This document shows, piece by piece, positions 11,598 through 23,724 of a DNA stretch of 64,000 nt. The stretch is from Ligustrum vulgare (lineage: Eukaryota; Streptophyta; Magnoliopsida; Lamiales; Oleaceae). The stretch spans positions 67,476,602 to 67,540,601 of the forward strand of contig OY743172.1 in the NCBI GenBank assembly GCA_963555705.1, in the 5' to 3' direction. The notes under the pieces were generated by a model, which had not been told where the DNA came from, made no database searches, and saw only the letters and a list, made by a program, of their open reading frames with translations. The translations under genes and the position numbers were made by a program. Each line of letters begins with the position of its first letter. The stretch's first letter is position 1.

Positions 11598-13112
11598 GTA
11601 TTTTACCTTTTTAATGTTCAGTTTAAATTCAATCATGTTATAATCACGTTATGATCCTAATATGTTTCTATTAACTTCCTACAATGATCCTAGATAATTT
11701 ATACAAGTATCTGAATATGTATCAATACTTAACATAATTTCATATAGATGGAAGTTTAATTTTTTATTTTTGTTATTTTTTGAGGTCTTGGTAATTGTAA
11801 GTACCAATTACATCTTGTCTACTTGATCTTAAATGTTACATTGTGCAAATATTACTTTATTTTATCTTTTGTATTAATGTTAAAAGTTTCTTACATATTG
11901 TTACAATCAATACGCTATCTCGCTTGTTATTACGTCTTTCGGTGCTTGTCTTGATATACCTGCCATATTATGGTTACACTTGAACTATGGGAAATACTCC
12001 CCGCTTGATTAATTGCGTGCACGGAATAAAATTTTATTTGTAATACGGGCCCTATTGAAATCATAATTTTGAAAAACTTGTTACTTATTGAATACATTGT
12101 ATTCACATTTTCCATCCCACCTCGACCGGATGGAAAATTTTGGTTGATGGTTCAACGTATGTGTACGTTGAAGAAACCGAAATCTAGAGTCACCCGCCTA
12201 AGTTCTCCATGTTGTATTGATATGAGTTTACTAAAGTAAAGATCGAGTACTATGACTCTGAAACTTTTGAGCTACTACATATGGATAATTAAAATTTTAC
12301 TAATGTTTAGTGTGTTGTAACGATAGTAACATCACGTGTTTGTGGGATTCTTTTGCTATTTGAAATCCCAATATATAATACTTTTGTAATAGAATATGTA
12401 TGTGGATATTTAAGTTTTATGAAATATGGGAGTTCTATGCGATTTCTTATCTTAAGTATCAATACCTGTATTTTAAAATATCTTTATATAGATTTAATGA
12501 ACGTTGACACCAATTTCAAGAAAACTAGTTTAAACTCTGCCTTGCACGTATGATACTATGTAGCACAAAAATAACTTGTTATAATTCGGTTTCAAATTAC
12601 CAAGGTTCCAATTTATCATTTAACCTATTTTATTGAAGCAATACTGATATCCTCATATCATTGATCTTGTTAGGCTTGATTTAAAAGTTAGTAAATCTTA
12701 AATAAATTATATATGTCAACCTTTTTAAATATCATCGTAGTTTTTGGCAGTTAAACTACATATATTGATACACATGTATCAATACATACAATAGCAAAAA
12801 ATGTAAAGTAATTATGGTTTATGCCAAGTTTTATTCCGTTATATAATTCTTTAATAGTTTAAATGAAAAGTTTTATACATGAAATCAAATGCCACAAGCA
12901 ATGGTATCATAGTTTCGGTTTTGCAGATTCTATAGAAACCATCACATACATATATGTTGCTATCTTGTTCCATCTTCTAGAGATAATGTTTCAAGTTACT
13001 AGTTTTGCATTTATTGCCTTAAAAAATACGAATATACATATTAGAATTGAAAACTTGAAAAAATATCTCATCACTAGTAAAATAAAAGAGTTGATATTGA
13101 AAATAAGTTTTT

Positions 13113-13234
13113 AAATCCATAAACTTATGGGATACATGATGTGGGATGGAATAAACCAAGACTCAGGATCTAAAGGATCGACAGGAACATCAGTAGTCTT
13201 GGGAACAGAAGCCTCGGGTACTATGTGATCCCAG
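13113..13234 (-). pseudogene. Putative plant transposon protein-like pseudogene, C-terminal segment
   Basis: This is the third piece of the minus-strand gene that starts at 35123. Once element A and its duplicated target are set aside, one frame here reads PEASVPKTTDVPVDPLDPES followed by WFIPSHIMYPIS and a stop. Proline/acid-rich tails are usual for this family. The assignment depends on collinearity across the insertion, so it is tentative. Confidence 0.4.
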
Positions 13235-15593
13235 TGTAGCGATCAAGAATTTTCGTAGCTTATTTAAATAAATATTTTTTTTTTTTAAAAAGTGTCGCTA
13301 CGACTTTGCCCATTTATTTTAAAAACACGTGTTCATCTAGCCATTTAAGTGAAATTAAATTTATTTAAAAACCTTAGTTCGGTTTCAATTTTACTGAAAG
13401 TATCTTATTTTCATTCTTTATTTTTAAAGTCCAATTTTTTATTATTTTAAGTCCAAACTTTAACTACTTTGAGTCCAAACCATTTTAATCCAATCCAATT
13501 CCTTAAGTCCAAATATTATTACCAATCATTCGAGCACATTTAAAACCCAGTCAATTATTTCTTGCCCCAAAATCTTGACAGCATCATTCACGTTTCCTTT
13601 GTTTAACAAATCCTATTTCCAAAATTATTCCATAGTATTTCCAATCTTCGTCACACCTTTCATCCCACAATCGACTCAGAATTTTCACTAATTTCCTCCA
13701 TCACGGAATTTTAACCAAAGTTACCATGTCAACACCACAATCAACCATAGTATAATCCTCATCCCTTCCTCCTCACAAATTCATGCAGAGCATACAACTC
13801 CTCCACACTCACTACCTTCTTTCATTATAATCTTCTCTTCCCGTAACTCCCACAATCTTCCCCAAATCAAAGATTTATACAACGTCTACTATCACAATCC
13901 CTAATTCAACACCATGTCATCATCCGAACCCAATTTCGAACCGTCCATAACCAGCAGCCACTGCCTTTGCCCAAACCAAACCTCTAACTACCATAGCCGA
14001 ACTCCATTGCAAACTGCAAATCTCCGATTCACAACCTACTACCCATTTCAACTGTGAGCAACAACTGGCCAAACACAAACCACCGGTACTTTGCTTCCCA
14101 CATTACTAGTCAAAAGCCACCAACTCGAACACCACCAATTCATCACCCAACCGAACCTAGTTTCACAACCACCCACATCGCCACCACACCATCGCCTAGA
14201 CTTTGCGACCACCACTGCCTGCCTCACCTTTCCTCCAACAAATCCACAACTTAAACCCAAATTAAAACCCAAACCTAAGAATAAACTTTACCCAATAACT
14301 TACCTCGACTATCGCCTATTTTGGTCGAAAAAAAACCATAACCCCATATTCGAACTACCAACGTTGGATTGGCTTTGATTTTTACACCAAATTAGCCCCC
14401 AAATCTTTTTCATTAACCACCCCTCTACCCATCTACGTTGCCGCCATTTGATGGCGGCATCTCCATCGGCATAACGCCGGTGAAAGGGCTGGCAGCTCCT
14501 GTACCGAGAGGGTTGTTGTTCACCCCCTCTCTTCTCTTCTCTCCTCTCTCTAGCGGTTTTAGAGAGAGAGAGAGAAATGAGGTATATAGATATATTTTTA
14601 TAATTTTAACTTTTGAAAAATTATCCTTTAGTCCCTGTGTTTTGAAAAGTATTTATTTCAGTCCTTTTCGTTTTAAATGTCTAGTTCCAAAAGATTGAGC
14701 CTTCTAACATATCAACCCCTGGATTCTTTAACTACTACAAGTCAGCCAAATATTTTCGAAAGGTGTCATTTAAGCCCCTAGACTTTTAAATCCCAGCTTT
14801 CTTTAAAAGTTCAATTTAGTCCCTAAACTTTATTTTGTCACGTTATTCTTTAAATTTCAAAAATACTGAATTAGGTTAATTTTCTTTTGGCTTGACCAGA
14901 CATTCGGTGATTCAGAAGATTGACGTGACATTTTGCTCTATTTTTCAAACTCGTGATTCGAGGTAGACTCACCCCCACTAATTAGTTTAAATTATAATAA
15001 CATGTATTATGTAAATTTACGTGATTAATATGCTTTGATGCATAAGACGAGACGACAATATCTCTTATGAGATAAAATGAGAAGTGATGATGTTATGCAT
15101 AACTTACATGCTTTAATGCATGAGACAAGACTATCCACACCTGTGATTTTTAAAAAGCCTATTATATGATGATGATATCACTGTATGATTGCACAAGTAT
15201 GTGTTCAATTATTCTGTAAATTAATTATTGGCGACGAGTCTATTAAGTGTTTCTTCAAAATACTCATTCTATTATTTTTAACAGCTTTTGCAGATTTTGT
15301 AGATGTTGGCGAATGAAGGGCAGCGATGGCATATTAATAATGATGCTATTTTTTTAAAGTCAAGTTTTATGAATATTTCCAATTTAATTATTTATCGTTA
15401 CTTTCCTTTGAAAATTTGAGATTTAAAGTTTTAGGAATGTGCTGGAATTCATATGATTTAATTTCCGTTGTATTTTTCAAATAATAAATGTGATGTTTAC
15501 AAATTTGGTGATTTCCCGCAACAATTCTTTGTAAAAAAGCTAGCTTTAAAGGACGAAGTGGGTCCCTGATTTTATGGAATTTGGGGCGTTACA
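13235..15593 (+). repeat. 5' LTR of element A
   Basis: It runs TGTAGCGATC...GGGGCGTTACA, 2359 bp. GTAGCGAT at 13236 has a near-inverted partner GTCGCTAC at 13294. The modules GAGGTAGACTC (near 14957) and GACGAGTCTATTAAGTGTTTC (near 15233) recur in LTRs C and D. Several Pro/His/Thr-rich open frames around 14050-14380 are low-complexity LTR sequence and not genes. Confidence 0.88.
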
Positions 15594-15596
15594 GCA

Positions 15597-15608
15597 TGGT
15601 ATCAGAGC
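15597..15608 (+). promoter_or_regulatory. Primer binding site of element A (initiator tRNA-Met)
   Basis: TGGTATCAGAGC lies three bases after the 5' LTR end and is complementary to the 3' end of plant initiator tRNA-Met, the usual primer of chromoviruses. The leader 15609-15833 that follows is non-coding. Confidence 0.9.
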
Positions 15609-15833
15609 GGGTCTATGTTTCTGTGGACTTGCAAAAAAAATTTAAGAGACTTTTCTAAAATAATAATAAATAATGTTTTGACAACTTTTGCCGCTGCCAT
15701 CGTTCGCTCCACCAACTCCGAAGGTAATAATTTTATCATGATGTTATTTTATTTTAATTTCGGATACATGAGAACTGAAATATTTTGAGATTTAGAAGAG
15801 AAAGAATGAGAAATTTCTGTATCCAAAATAAGA

Positions 15834-16715
15834 TGATGTGATCCAGACCACGAATGCAAGCCCGCACAAAGATCCGTTGATGATCAAAGGAGGACCGATG
15901 ACCCGATTGCAAACAAAAAATGCCAACGAAGCAATGGACAAACTAGTGCAAGAAACAATGGCAAAAACAATGTTCATGTCATCAAAAGAAGCAAGTTCCA
16001 TGATGGGGCCGAGCCAAAACGACGAGTGGATCAACCTCATTCAAGCCGTCGAAGAAAATTGTAAAGTTTCGAAATTCACGGCCGTAACCTATAAGTCTTA
16101 CGGCTGTGAAGAGCCCACTGCTGAAAATTGAGAATTTGAAGGAAGTTGGACTTACGGCCGTAAACCTCATTGTCACGGCCGAAATGAAGCCTCGGGCTGA
16201 AAACAAGAATTTCAGAAATTAAGACTTATGGCCGTAAAAATATGTCTCACGGCCGTAATGGTTAAGCAGTAAGGTATTTACGGCCATAAATAAAGTAGTT
16301 ACGGCCGTAATGGCTAAAACGCGTAAATATTAATTTTTATTTCTTTCCTTAGTTTTAGGTATTTGTTTCCTAGTATAATTAAAACTCTTTAGTCAGGTTT
16401 TGGCCCTATTTATAGGGATGTAATTTTCATTATTCGACACACAACTTTGATATTATAATTGAGAGGCTATTTTGCTTTTACAATCTTATTCTTCATTGAA
16501 TAAAATCCGAACTTGCGAGTTATTCTTGTTTGTTCAAATCTCGGTGAGAATTATTATTGCTTATAATCAAGAGGTCAATATATCCCAGTGATTGTATTGG
16601 TTGCTTGGTTCAATTAATTTTAATTGGATCCATAAATCGTGGTTTCTTGGCGTTCTTGGGTCGATTTCAATATTTTGTGGGTTGCGTAGCTACAATTGCT
16701 ACGTGGTTTGCATCA
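15834..16715 (+). repeat. 5' LTR of element B
   Basis: It runs TGATGTGATCC...TTTGCATCA. The first 290 bases are an open frame that duplicates the integrase C-terminal tail encoded in the 3' LTR. An array of eight TTACGGCCGTAA-type sites follows (16076-16310), then a TATTTATAG TATA-like box near 16405. Confidence 0.92.
16076..16310. repeat. Phased palindrome array in the 5' LTR of B
   Basis: Eight sites close to TTACGGCCGTAA start at 16076, 16098, 16152, 16173, 16226, 16247, 16278 and 16299. Spacings are 22, 54, 21, 53, 21, 31 and 21 bp. Some carry one or two substitutions at the CpG positions (for example ATGG for ACGG). Confidence 0.9.
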
Positions 16716-16717
16716 TT

Positions 16718-16729
16718 TGGTATCAGAGC
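16718..16729 (+). promoter_or_regulatory. Primer binding site of element B (initiator tRNA-Met)
   Basis: TGGTATCAGAGC starts two bases after the 5' LTR. The 16730-17285 leader is non-coding. Confidence 0.92.
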
Positions 16730-17285
16730 TTTGGCTCCAAAAATCAAGGTTATATCTTTGTTTTGTTTTCTTGAGTCTTCTTTAATCTTGTTCCTCGTGT
16801 TCTTCCAGTTCTTGAGTCTTTAATCCAAAAAGTGTCACAAAAAAATTCAATAGTCGTTATTTTCTTCGTTTGTTATCAAAATTAAATTTCGTTTGTTTCG
16901 TTATTCTCGTAGTTGAATTTTCGAGAAAAAAAAAACGAAAAATTCCAACAGCAAAAGAAAAAAAAAATTGTTATTTGATTTCAAGAATCACTTTCTTGAA
17001 ACAATTTTATTTCCCATAAAAGTATCAAGTCCTATATAGAGTCGAATTCCATTCTCTAAAGGTCTTCTTCGAGATTTCCAACAAGTTGATAACTTCTCAC
17101 TCGCATTCGGTTTGGGCCATTCGGGTTTTAAACTTGTTTGAGTTCGGATTCGTTCTTTGAAGCAATTGGGGTGAAATCCATTGAGTGGAAAAAGGCTAGA
17201 GAGGTGAGATCAATAGAGGGAAAAAGCCAAATTTGAGTAATACACGAACGAAATACACGTGAGGCATATAATATTTAGTTTTAGG

Positions 17286-18347
17286 ATGTCTGAACAATCT
17301 TCTACTACAAAAAACAACGATCGAGCCAACATGATGGAGGAGATGGTACAACGGTTTGAGCGGTTGTTTGGGGATGTGTTAGGTAGGTTAGAAAGGCTTG
17401 AGCAACCTCGGGAAGTGCCTAATGCCCGAAGGCAAGGTCGGCGAGGTCGTAGAGTAGAGGGGGTTGATGAGAATGAAGAAGATAGTGATTTTGACGATGG
17501 GGCAATTGTGGATAGAGTTAGACATGGAAGAAGGGATAGAGATCTTGGTGGCGATAGAATGGATGGTAGTATGAGCAACATCAAAATGACAATTCCGTCA
17601 TTCAAGGGTAGGAGTGATCCGGAATCATACCTGGAATGGGAAAAGAAGATGGAACTGATTTTCAATTGCTACACTTATTCGGAAGATAAAAAGGTTAAGG
17701 TAGCTGTACTTGAATTCTCTGATTATGCTATTACTTGGTGGGATCAATTGGTGACTTCTAGGAGGAGGAATCGCGAGAGGCCCATTAGTACTTGGGATGA
17801 ATTAAAAGCTATCACGAGAAAGAGGTTTGTTCCTAGTCATTACCATCGGGAGCTTCATCAAAAATTACAAAGTCTATACCAAGGATCAAAGAGTGTGGAG
17901 GATTATCATAAGGAGATGGAGATGTTGATGATTAGAGCTAATGTAGATGAGGATAGGGAGGCTACGATGGCTCGGTTTTTGAATGGGTTGAATAGGGATA
18001 TAGCTAATGTGGTTGAACTACAACATTATTTGGAGATGGAAGATATGTTGCACATGGCTATAAAGGTGGAGAAGCAATTAAAGAAAAAGGGAACAGCAAG
18101 GTATCAATCAGGTTCTAATTCTTCTTGGAAACCGAAGTGGGAAAATAAAGGAGATGGGGTTGTTTCTAAAGGGAAGTTTGAGGCACCAAAGGGGAAGTTT
18201 GAGGCACCAAAAGGGAAAGAGGAACATGCTAGCAAAATCGCACCTAAAGGGGAACCTCAACCATCTAGGAGTAGAGATTATTCAATGCTTCAAATGTTTA
18301 GGGAGAGGACATGTGGCATCTCAATGTCCTAATAGGCGAGTGATACT
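17286..18347 (+). pseudogene. Element B gag, N-terminal part, frameshifted
   Basis: This is the Gag capsid protein. ATG at 17286 (MSEQSSTTKNND) is followed by a coiled coil (MVQRFERLFGDVLGRLERL), an acidic/Arg-rich linker, and the Retrotrans_gag core from about 17590 (PSFKGRSDPESYLEWEKKME to AMKVEKQLKKKG-like end). A one-base insertion near 18279 shifts the frame just before the zinc knuckle CFKCLGRGHVASQC, which is intact in the neighbouring frame (CX2CX4HX4C). The frame is then cut by solo LTR D at 18348. GKFEAPK is directly repeated near 18170. Confidence 0.88.
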
Positions 18348-21300
18348 TGTAGCGACCAAGAATTTTTACGCAATTGAATAATTATTTTATATTTAGAAAA
18401 TCGTGTCGCTACTATCTCACATATTATTTTGAAGTAACGCCGCGACGTGTTCGTCTAGCCAAGTCGAGAAAATATCAAGTATGTTCGATTTTGAATTAAA
18501 TGTCCGAATTTCTAAAAGTATATTATTTTATTCATAGTATTATTTTCAAAATCATTTTAGATTCCAATTTTCCTTATTGAATTATTTTAGTCCAAAATCT
18601 CAACATTTATTTATTCTCAAACTTATTATTTTCAGTCCAAAATATATCTGTTTTCAATACGTTTCTTGATCGAAATTAGTCAAATTTGTAGTGATTTATC
18701 TTAAATTAATCCTATAATTTTCTAAACAATCCAACACTCCCACGTTTTTATCAACCTTCCATCTACTTTACAACCCATCTGCACTCATCATCCTATAGCC
18801 GAAAGTGATAGCTATACCCACTCCTTCAATTATTTTTCCTTTCTTTCTCTTTCAGTATATCATCCACGAGCAGCCTATTTCATCAACTCTACCACCAACC
18901 ATATTCATCATCATCAATCAGGCCAGTTTCCTCCATTTCAACTCCATCCAATTCAATTTCCATTTTGAGCAAGTCTCATTTGCAAGATCAACAATCTCAG
19001 CCATTATCATCAATTCTGATTTCCTGCAAGCATCTTCAACATGGACACCACTAAACACCATCATTATTTATCCAACCTCTCTATTTCATTTCTGAATCGA
19101 ATCTAAACATCACAACTGCTATATTGAATTCCCTCTACAAGCATCACACATCTATTATGCAAATTCCAAATACATCCATATCAGCTCCATTACTATCCAA
19201 CCAACCCAATTGATCAACACACTGAAACCAATCTACCATCATCACCACAGCCTTCCTTCCACTGAATCAATACAGAACCAAGCAGCCACCATTGTCAACC
19301 ACTCAACACCACAGTCCCAACACCAATCCAATCACCAGTCCTCAGCCATCAATCCAAGATCAATCACCGCCTAGACCACCTCTGCCCATCATCCACAATT
19401 CCAGCAATTACACCAAAATCACCGGTCACCACTACTATCAAAACCACCACATGCCGGCAACCAACTCCCAATACCAAGTATACCATCAAGCAGCCACATG
19501 AAATCACTCACTGCCCAACTCCAAATACCCAAATCAAACCTCAAGAAGTTTATTTCTTACCTCAACCACCATCTCTCGCCGGAAATCGCCTCTTCAAGCC
19601 CCGACCCTTGCTTCGATTTCACGCCCTTTCCTCGCACAATAAATACACCAATCAACCCAGAAACTTAGTCTTCTACAACCCAACATGATCACCACTCATC
19701 GCCGCACTTGGCGCCGGTACTGCGCCGGCTTAGCACCGGTAGTGTTCCGCCTTTCCACCGCCGGTCGCTTCCCTGTCTTCTCCTCTGTTGGTCGTGAGAG
19801 AGAGTGTTGAGAGAGAATGAGTTGAGTGGTGAGAGAGAGTTAGATCTGAGGATATATTTTAATATATTTCGAAAATTACAGTTTAGCCCCAAGTTTGAAA
19901 AGTGATCATTTCAGTCCCTGAAGTTTTAAAATGTTTTAAATCAGTCCTTTTAGTTTTAAACTTATCGATTTCAACCCTTAAGTTTTAAATGAGTTTTAAT
20001 CAGCCTTTCATTTTCAAAATATATTATTTCAGCACTATAATAATATTTATTTGAGCTTCGACCCAACTTTTGGAAAAATTGCATTTTAGTCCCTCAACTT
20101 CCAAAAATGTTCAATTTGGTCCCTCATCTTCCAAAACGTTATTTTTGTCCCTAACTATCAAACTCATTTTATTTCAGTCCCGGTAAATTAATTTATTTGA
20201 TTTTAAGCCAAGTTTCAAAGATTTACATTTTAGTCCCTGAACTATCAAAAATATTCATTTCAGTCCCTCAACTTTCAAAACATCAATTTCAATCCTCAAA
20301 GTATAAATTATCATTTTAAACTATATATTTCAAAAGACTAAGTGACTTATTGGCTAAGACGAAGCGTACGGAGAATTTAAAGAATAGAGGTCATTTCCCG
20401 CTCAACTTTGCACTCGTCGGATGTGAGGTAGGCTCTCACCTATTAATTGATTTAAATTATGATTGCATATGAATGTTATGTGATTTGTGAAGAGTTATTT
20501 TTATGAAAGGAAATGAAAATGTATTTTCGTAGAAAGAACAATGGGTAGACTCGCCCCTATTAATTGATTTAAATTATGATTGCATATGAATGTTAAGTGA
20601 CTTGTGGAAGTCAATTTTATGAAAAGAAAACTTGGAAAGTCCAATGAGTAGAGGGCTGTATCCCATGAGGAACGGGAACGCTACAAAAAGTGGAAAGACC
20701 ATGAGTATGTTTTTGAAGAATATGAAAAGAAAGAGAATGTATTTCCTTTTTTTGGAAAAGATTTTTAGTAGACGGCCGTATCCCTTGAGGACCGGGAACG
20801 CTACAAAAGTAGAAAGATTTTGAGTAAGTGGGCGGGGGTGATACCGTGAAGGAACCCTGGCGAGCTACTACAATTATGAGTAAGTGGGCGGGGGTGATAC
20901 CGTGAAGGAACCCTGGCGAGCAACTACAATTATGAGTATGCGGGCAAGATTGGGACAAGGCCCCAGCGAGGGAGCCCAATCCGCTACCCCATACAATGTT
21001 TTTAAAGAGTATATGATTTATGAAAAGAAGAGACTATCCACACTCTATGTTTTTATGTTTTTAAAGAGCCTGCATTTATGTGTTCAATTATCTTGTAAGT
21101 TAATTAATTGGCGATGAGTCTACTGAGTATTTCCCCCATGAAATGCTCACCCCTACTTTTCAACAGTTTTGCAGATTCCGGAGATGGTGGCAAGCGATGA
21201 ATGATGGTGGCAATAAATGTTAAATGGTTGAAAGTATGATTTTAATGGTTTCCGTATTTCCAAACATTGAATAATTTGAGAAGTTCAATTTTATGAGAAA

Positions 21301-21512
21301 TTATGACATTGTCAACTGCTTTATAATATTAATGGTTCGATTTACTATTTCGAGTTGTTTTTCATAAAGGTTTTAAATTTTATCCGCCATTACAGTTTAT
21401 TTAATGTTGGCAAAAATGAATTTCAATTATTTCTTCCGCAAAAATATTAATTGAAATTTTAGAAAAGATTAGAAAGGTGGTGAACTGGGTATACGGAACT
21501 CGGGGCGCTACA
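18348..21512 (+). repeat. Solo LTR D (Tekay-like family, same as C)
   Basis: It runs TGTAGCGACC...CGGGGCGCTACA, 3165 bp, with a perfect ATACT duplication (18343-18347 and 21513-21517) and no internal region. It sits inside B gag-pol, so it is younger than B. It shares both ends and most modules with C. GTAGCGAC at 18349 has an inverted partner GTCGCTAC at 18405. Open frames near 18805 and 19292 are low-complexity LTR sequence. Confidence 0.93.
20822..20933. repeat. 56-bp tandem duplication in LTR D
   Basis: Two adjacent 56-bp units (20822-20877, 20878-20933) differ at one base and contain GTGGGCGGGGGTGATACCGTG. They lie in a GC-richer variable block (20640-20990) that also has two diverged copies of an AACGCTACAAAA-containing unit. 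Confidence 0.85.
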
Positions 21513-22291
21513 ATACTTGTGCGGAAGGATGGAATCATGGAGAGTGATAGTGAGGAAGAGGATTATAGCGATATGCCAGCGTTAGAGGAAGTATGTGATG
21601 ATGAGGATGTGTTATCCGCGGAGCATGGTGAGTTATTAGTGGCAAGGCGAGCTCTTAGTGCTCAAATCAACACGGATGATTTGGAACAACAACGGGAGAA
21701 CATATTCCATACACGATGTCGCATTAATAACAAGGTATGTAGTATGATTATTGATGGTGGTAGTTGCACTAACGTCGCTAGTACTACGCTTGTTGAAAAA
21801 TTAGGATTACCTTTGTTAAAACATCCTAAACCTTATAGGCTTCAATGGTTAAATGATAGTGGAGAAATTAAGGTGAATAGGAGGGTGTTGGTAAGTTTTT
21901 CTATTGGTAGCTATGTGGATGATGTTCTGTGTGATGTGGTTCCTATGCATGCCAGCCACATTTTGTTGGGCAGGCCTTGACAATATGATAGGAAGGTGAT
22001 GCATGATGGGTATAAAAATAGGTATAGCTTTACCAAAGGGGGAAAAACCATTACACTTGCACCATTGACGCCGTCACAAGTGTATGAAGATCAAATAAAG
22101 TTGAAAAATGATGGAAAAAAAACAGTGAGGGAAAATGAGAGGAAGAGAGTTGAGGCCACGACCTCAGAAAAAGGAGAGGAAAAGAGAGTTGGAGCCACGA
22201 CTCCAGAAAAAGGAGAGGCGAGAGAAAAAAGGAGTGTTGGGGTACATACCTCAGAAAAAGGAGAGGGAGCGAAGAGTGCCAGAAAAAAAAA
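21513..22291 (+). pseudogene. Element B gag end, protease and repeat linker
   Basis: The frame resumes after D with an acidic stretch (MESDSEEEDYSDMPALEEV) and a retropepsin-like protease: CSMIIDGGSCTNVAS, where D-G-G replaces the usual D-S/T-G, and the ILLGRP motif near 21960. A TGG-to-TGA change at 21978-21980 ends the frame at GRP-W. Beyond it, a linker has three imperfect copies of a [11 protein letters not shown] unit. The frame is lost again at a nine-A run (22283-22291), the likely slippage site. Confidence 0.85.
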
Positions 22292-23724
22292 TGAGTTTTT
22301 ACACAAAAAGTAGTGAAGTCAAGAAAGCATTTATGGAAAAACGACCAATGGTCCTTTTATTGTACAAGGAATCATTCCTTGCATTTGATGAAATTAACAA
22401 ATCCCTCCCTAGTTTGGCTATTTCTTTATTGCAGGAGTTCGAGGATGTGTTTCCAGATGACATACCTAGTGGGTTACCACCCATTCGAGGTATTGAGCAT
22501 CAGATTGATTTTGTACCTGGAGCAGTCATTCCAAACCGTCCAGCTTATAGGAGTAATCCCGAGGAGACGAAGGAGCTTCAAAGGCAAGTGGAGGAATTAA
22601 TGAGTAAGGGGTACATAAGGGAGAGCATGAGTCCATGTGTCGTACCTGTGTTACTTGTACCTAAAAAGGACGGGACTTGGAGAATGTGTGTTGATTGTAG
22701 GGCCATCAACAACATAACGGTAAAGTATCGTCATCCTATTCCTAGGTTAGATGATATGTTGGATGAATTGCATGGCTCTAGCATATTTAGTAAAATTGAC
22801 CTTAAGAGTGGTTATCATCAAATTCGAATGAAAGAAGGAGATGAGTGGAAAACTGCTTTTAAAACTAAGTATGGCCTGTATGAATGGTTAGTAATGCCTT
22901 TTGGACTTACTAATGCACCTAGCACATTTATGCCTTTAATGAATCATGTTTTACGTGCATTTATAGGTAAATTCGTTGTAGTTTACTTCGATGATATCTT
23001 GATATATAGTAAAACTTTGAATGAGCATGTGGAGCATGTTAGGTGTGTGCTTGTGGTTTTGAGGCAAGAACAACTTTTTGCTAATTTTAAAAAGTGTAAT
23101 TTTTGCATGGAAAAAGTTGTGTTTCTTGGCTATGTGGTTAGTGCTAAGAGAATAGAAGTAGATGAAGAGAAAGTCAAAGCTATTAAAGAATGGCCAACAC
23201 CTAAAAGCATAACTGAGGTTAGAAGTTTTCATGGCTTGGCTAGTTTTTATAGGCGCTTTGTTAAAGATTTTAGCACGATTTCCGCACCACTCACAGAAAT
23301 TGTCAAAAAAAGTGTAAGGTTTAAATGGGGAGTAGAACAGGAGCATGCATTTGAGACTATTAAAAATATGTTGTGTAAAGCACCGGTTTTATCACTTCCT
23401 AACTTTGACAAGGCATTTGAGATTGAATGTGATGCCTCAGGGCTAGGCATTGGAGCTGTTTTAATGCAGGATCGGAGGCCAATAGCCTATTTTAGCGAAA
23501 AGCTAAAGGGGGCTGCTCTTAATTACCCCACATATGATAAGGAGTTATACTCACTTGTGTGCGCTTTGGAGACATGGCAACATTACTTGTGGCCACGGGA
23601 GTTCGTGATTCACACCGATCATGAGTCCTTGAAGCATTTGAGGGGTCAAGCTAAGTTGAGTAAGAGACGTGCAAGGTGGGTAGAGTTCATCGAAACATTT
23701 CCCTATGTCATTCGGTACAAATAA
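22292..23724 (+). pseudogene. Element B reverse transcriptase and RNase H
   Basis: This is the core of pol: it makes DNA from element RNA and removes the RNA strand. RT blocks are complete: [55 protein letters not shown] with the first catalytic Asp, [11 protein letters not shown] and [11 protein letters not shown] with the FDD pair near 22986. RNase H follows ([42 protein letters not shown]). A CAA-to-TAA change at 23722-23724 interrupts the usual [17 protein letters not shown] stretch. It is open apart from this stop. Confidence 0.92.

Larger units (their letters stand above)
9468..13112. other. Old AT-rich sequence without a recognisable gene
   Basis: This stretch begins TGTAATGATCCAAC, which resembles a long LTR start, but no matching end or target duplication was found. 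It contains a 20-bp perfect palindrome at 9820, a three-copy 70-bp repeat near 10715, several TGTATCGATACA palindromes, and a TATA box with a possible first exon near 11485-11597. I see no protein domain. Short open frames (12353, 12863) are AT-rich and unconvincing. Confidence 0.5.

Noticed and set aside
9468..13112. Intact LTR starting TGTAATGATCCAAC
   Set aside because: No matching TG...CA end with a target duplication could be found, so it was left as unassigned old sequence.
14048..14378. Overlapping Pro/His/Thr-rich open frames on both strands
   Set aside because: They lie in the CA-rich, low-complexity part of LTR A. The corresponding part of the 3' LTR is broken by stops.
15597..15608. 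TGGTATCAGAGC as part of a tRNA gene
   Set aside because: Only the 12-base complement of the tRNA-Met 3' end is present, directly after LTR ends at four places; no cloverleaf can be drawn.
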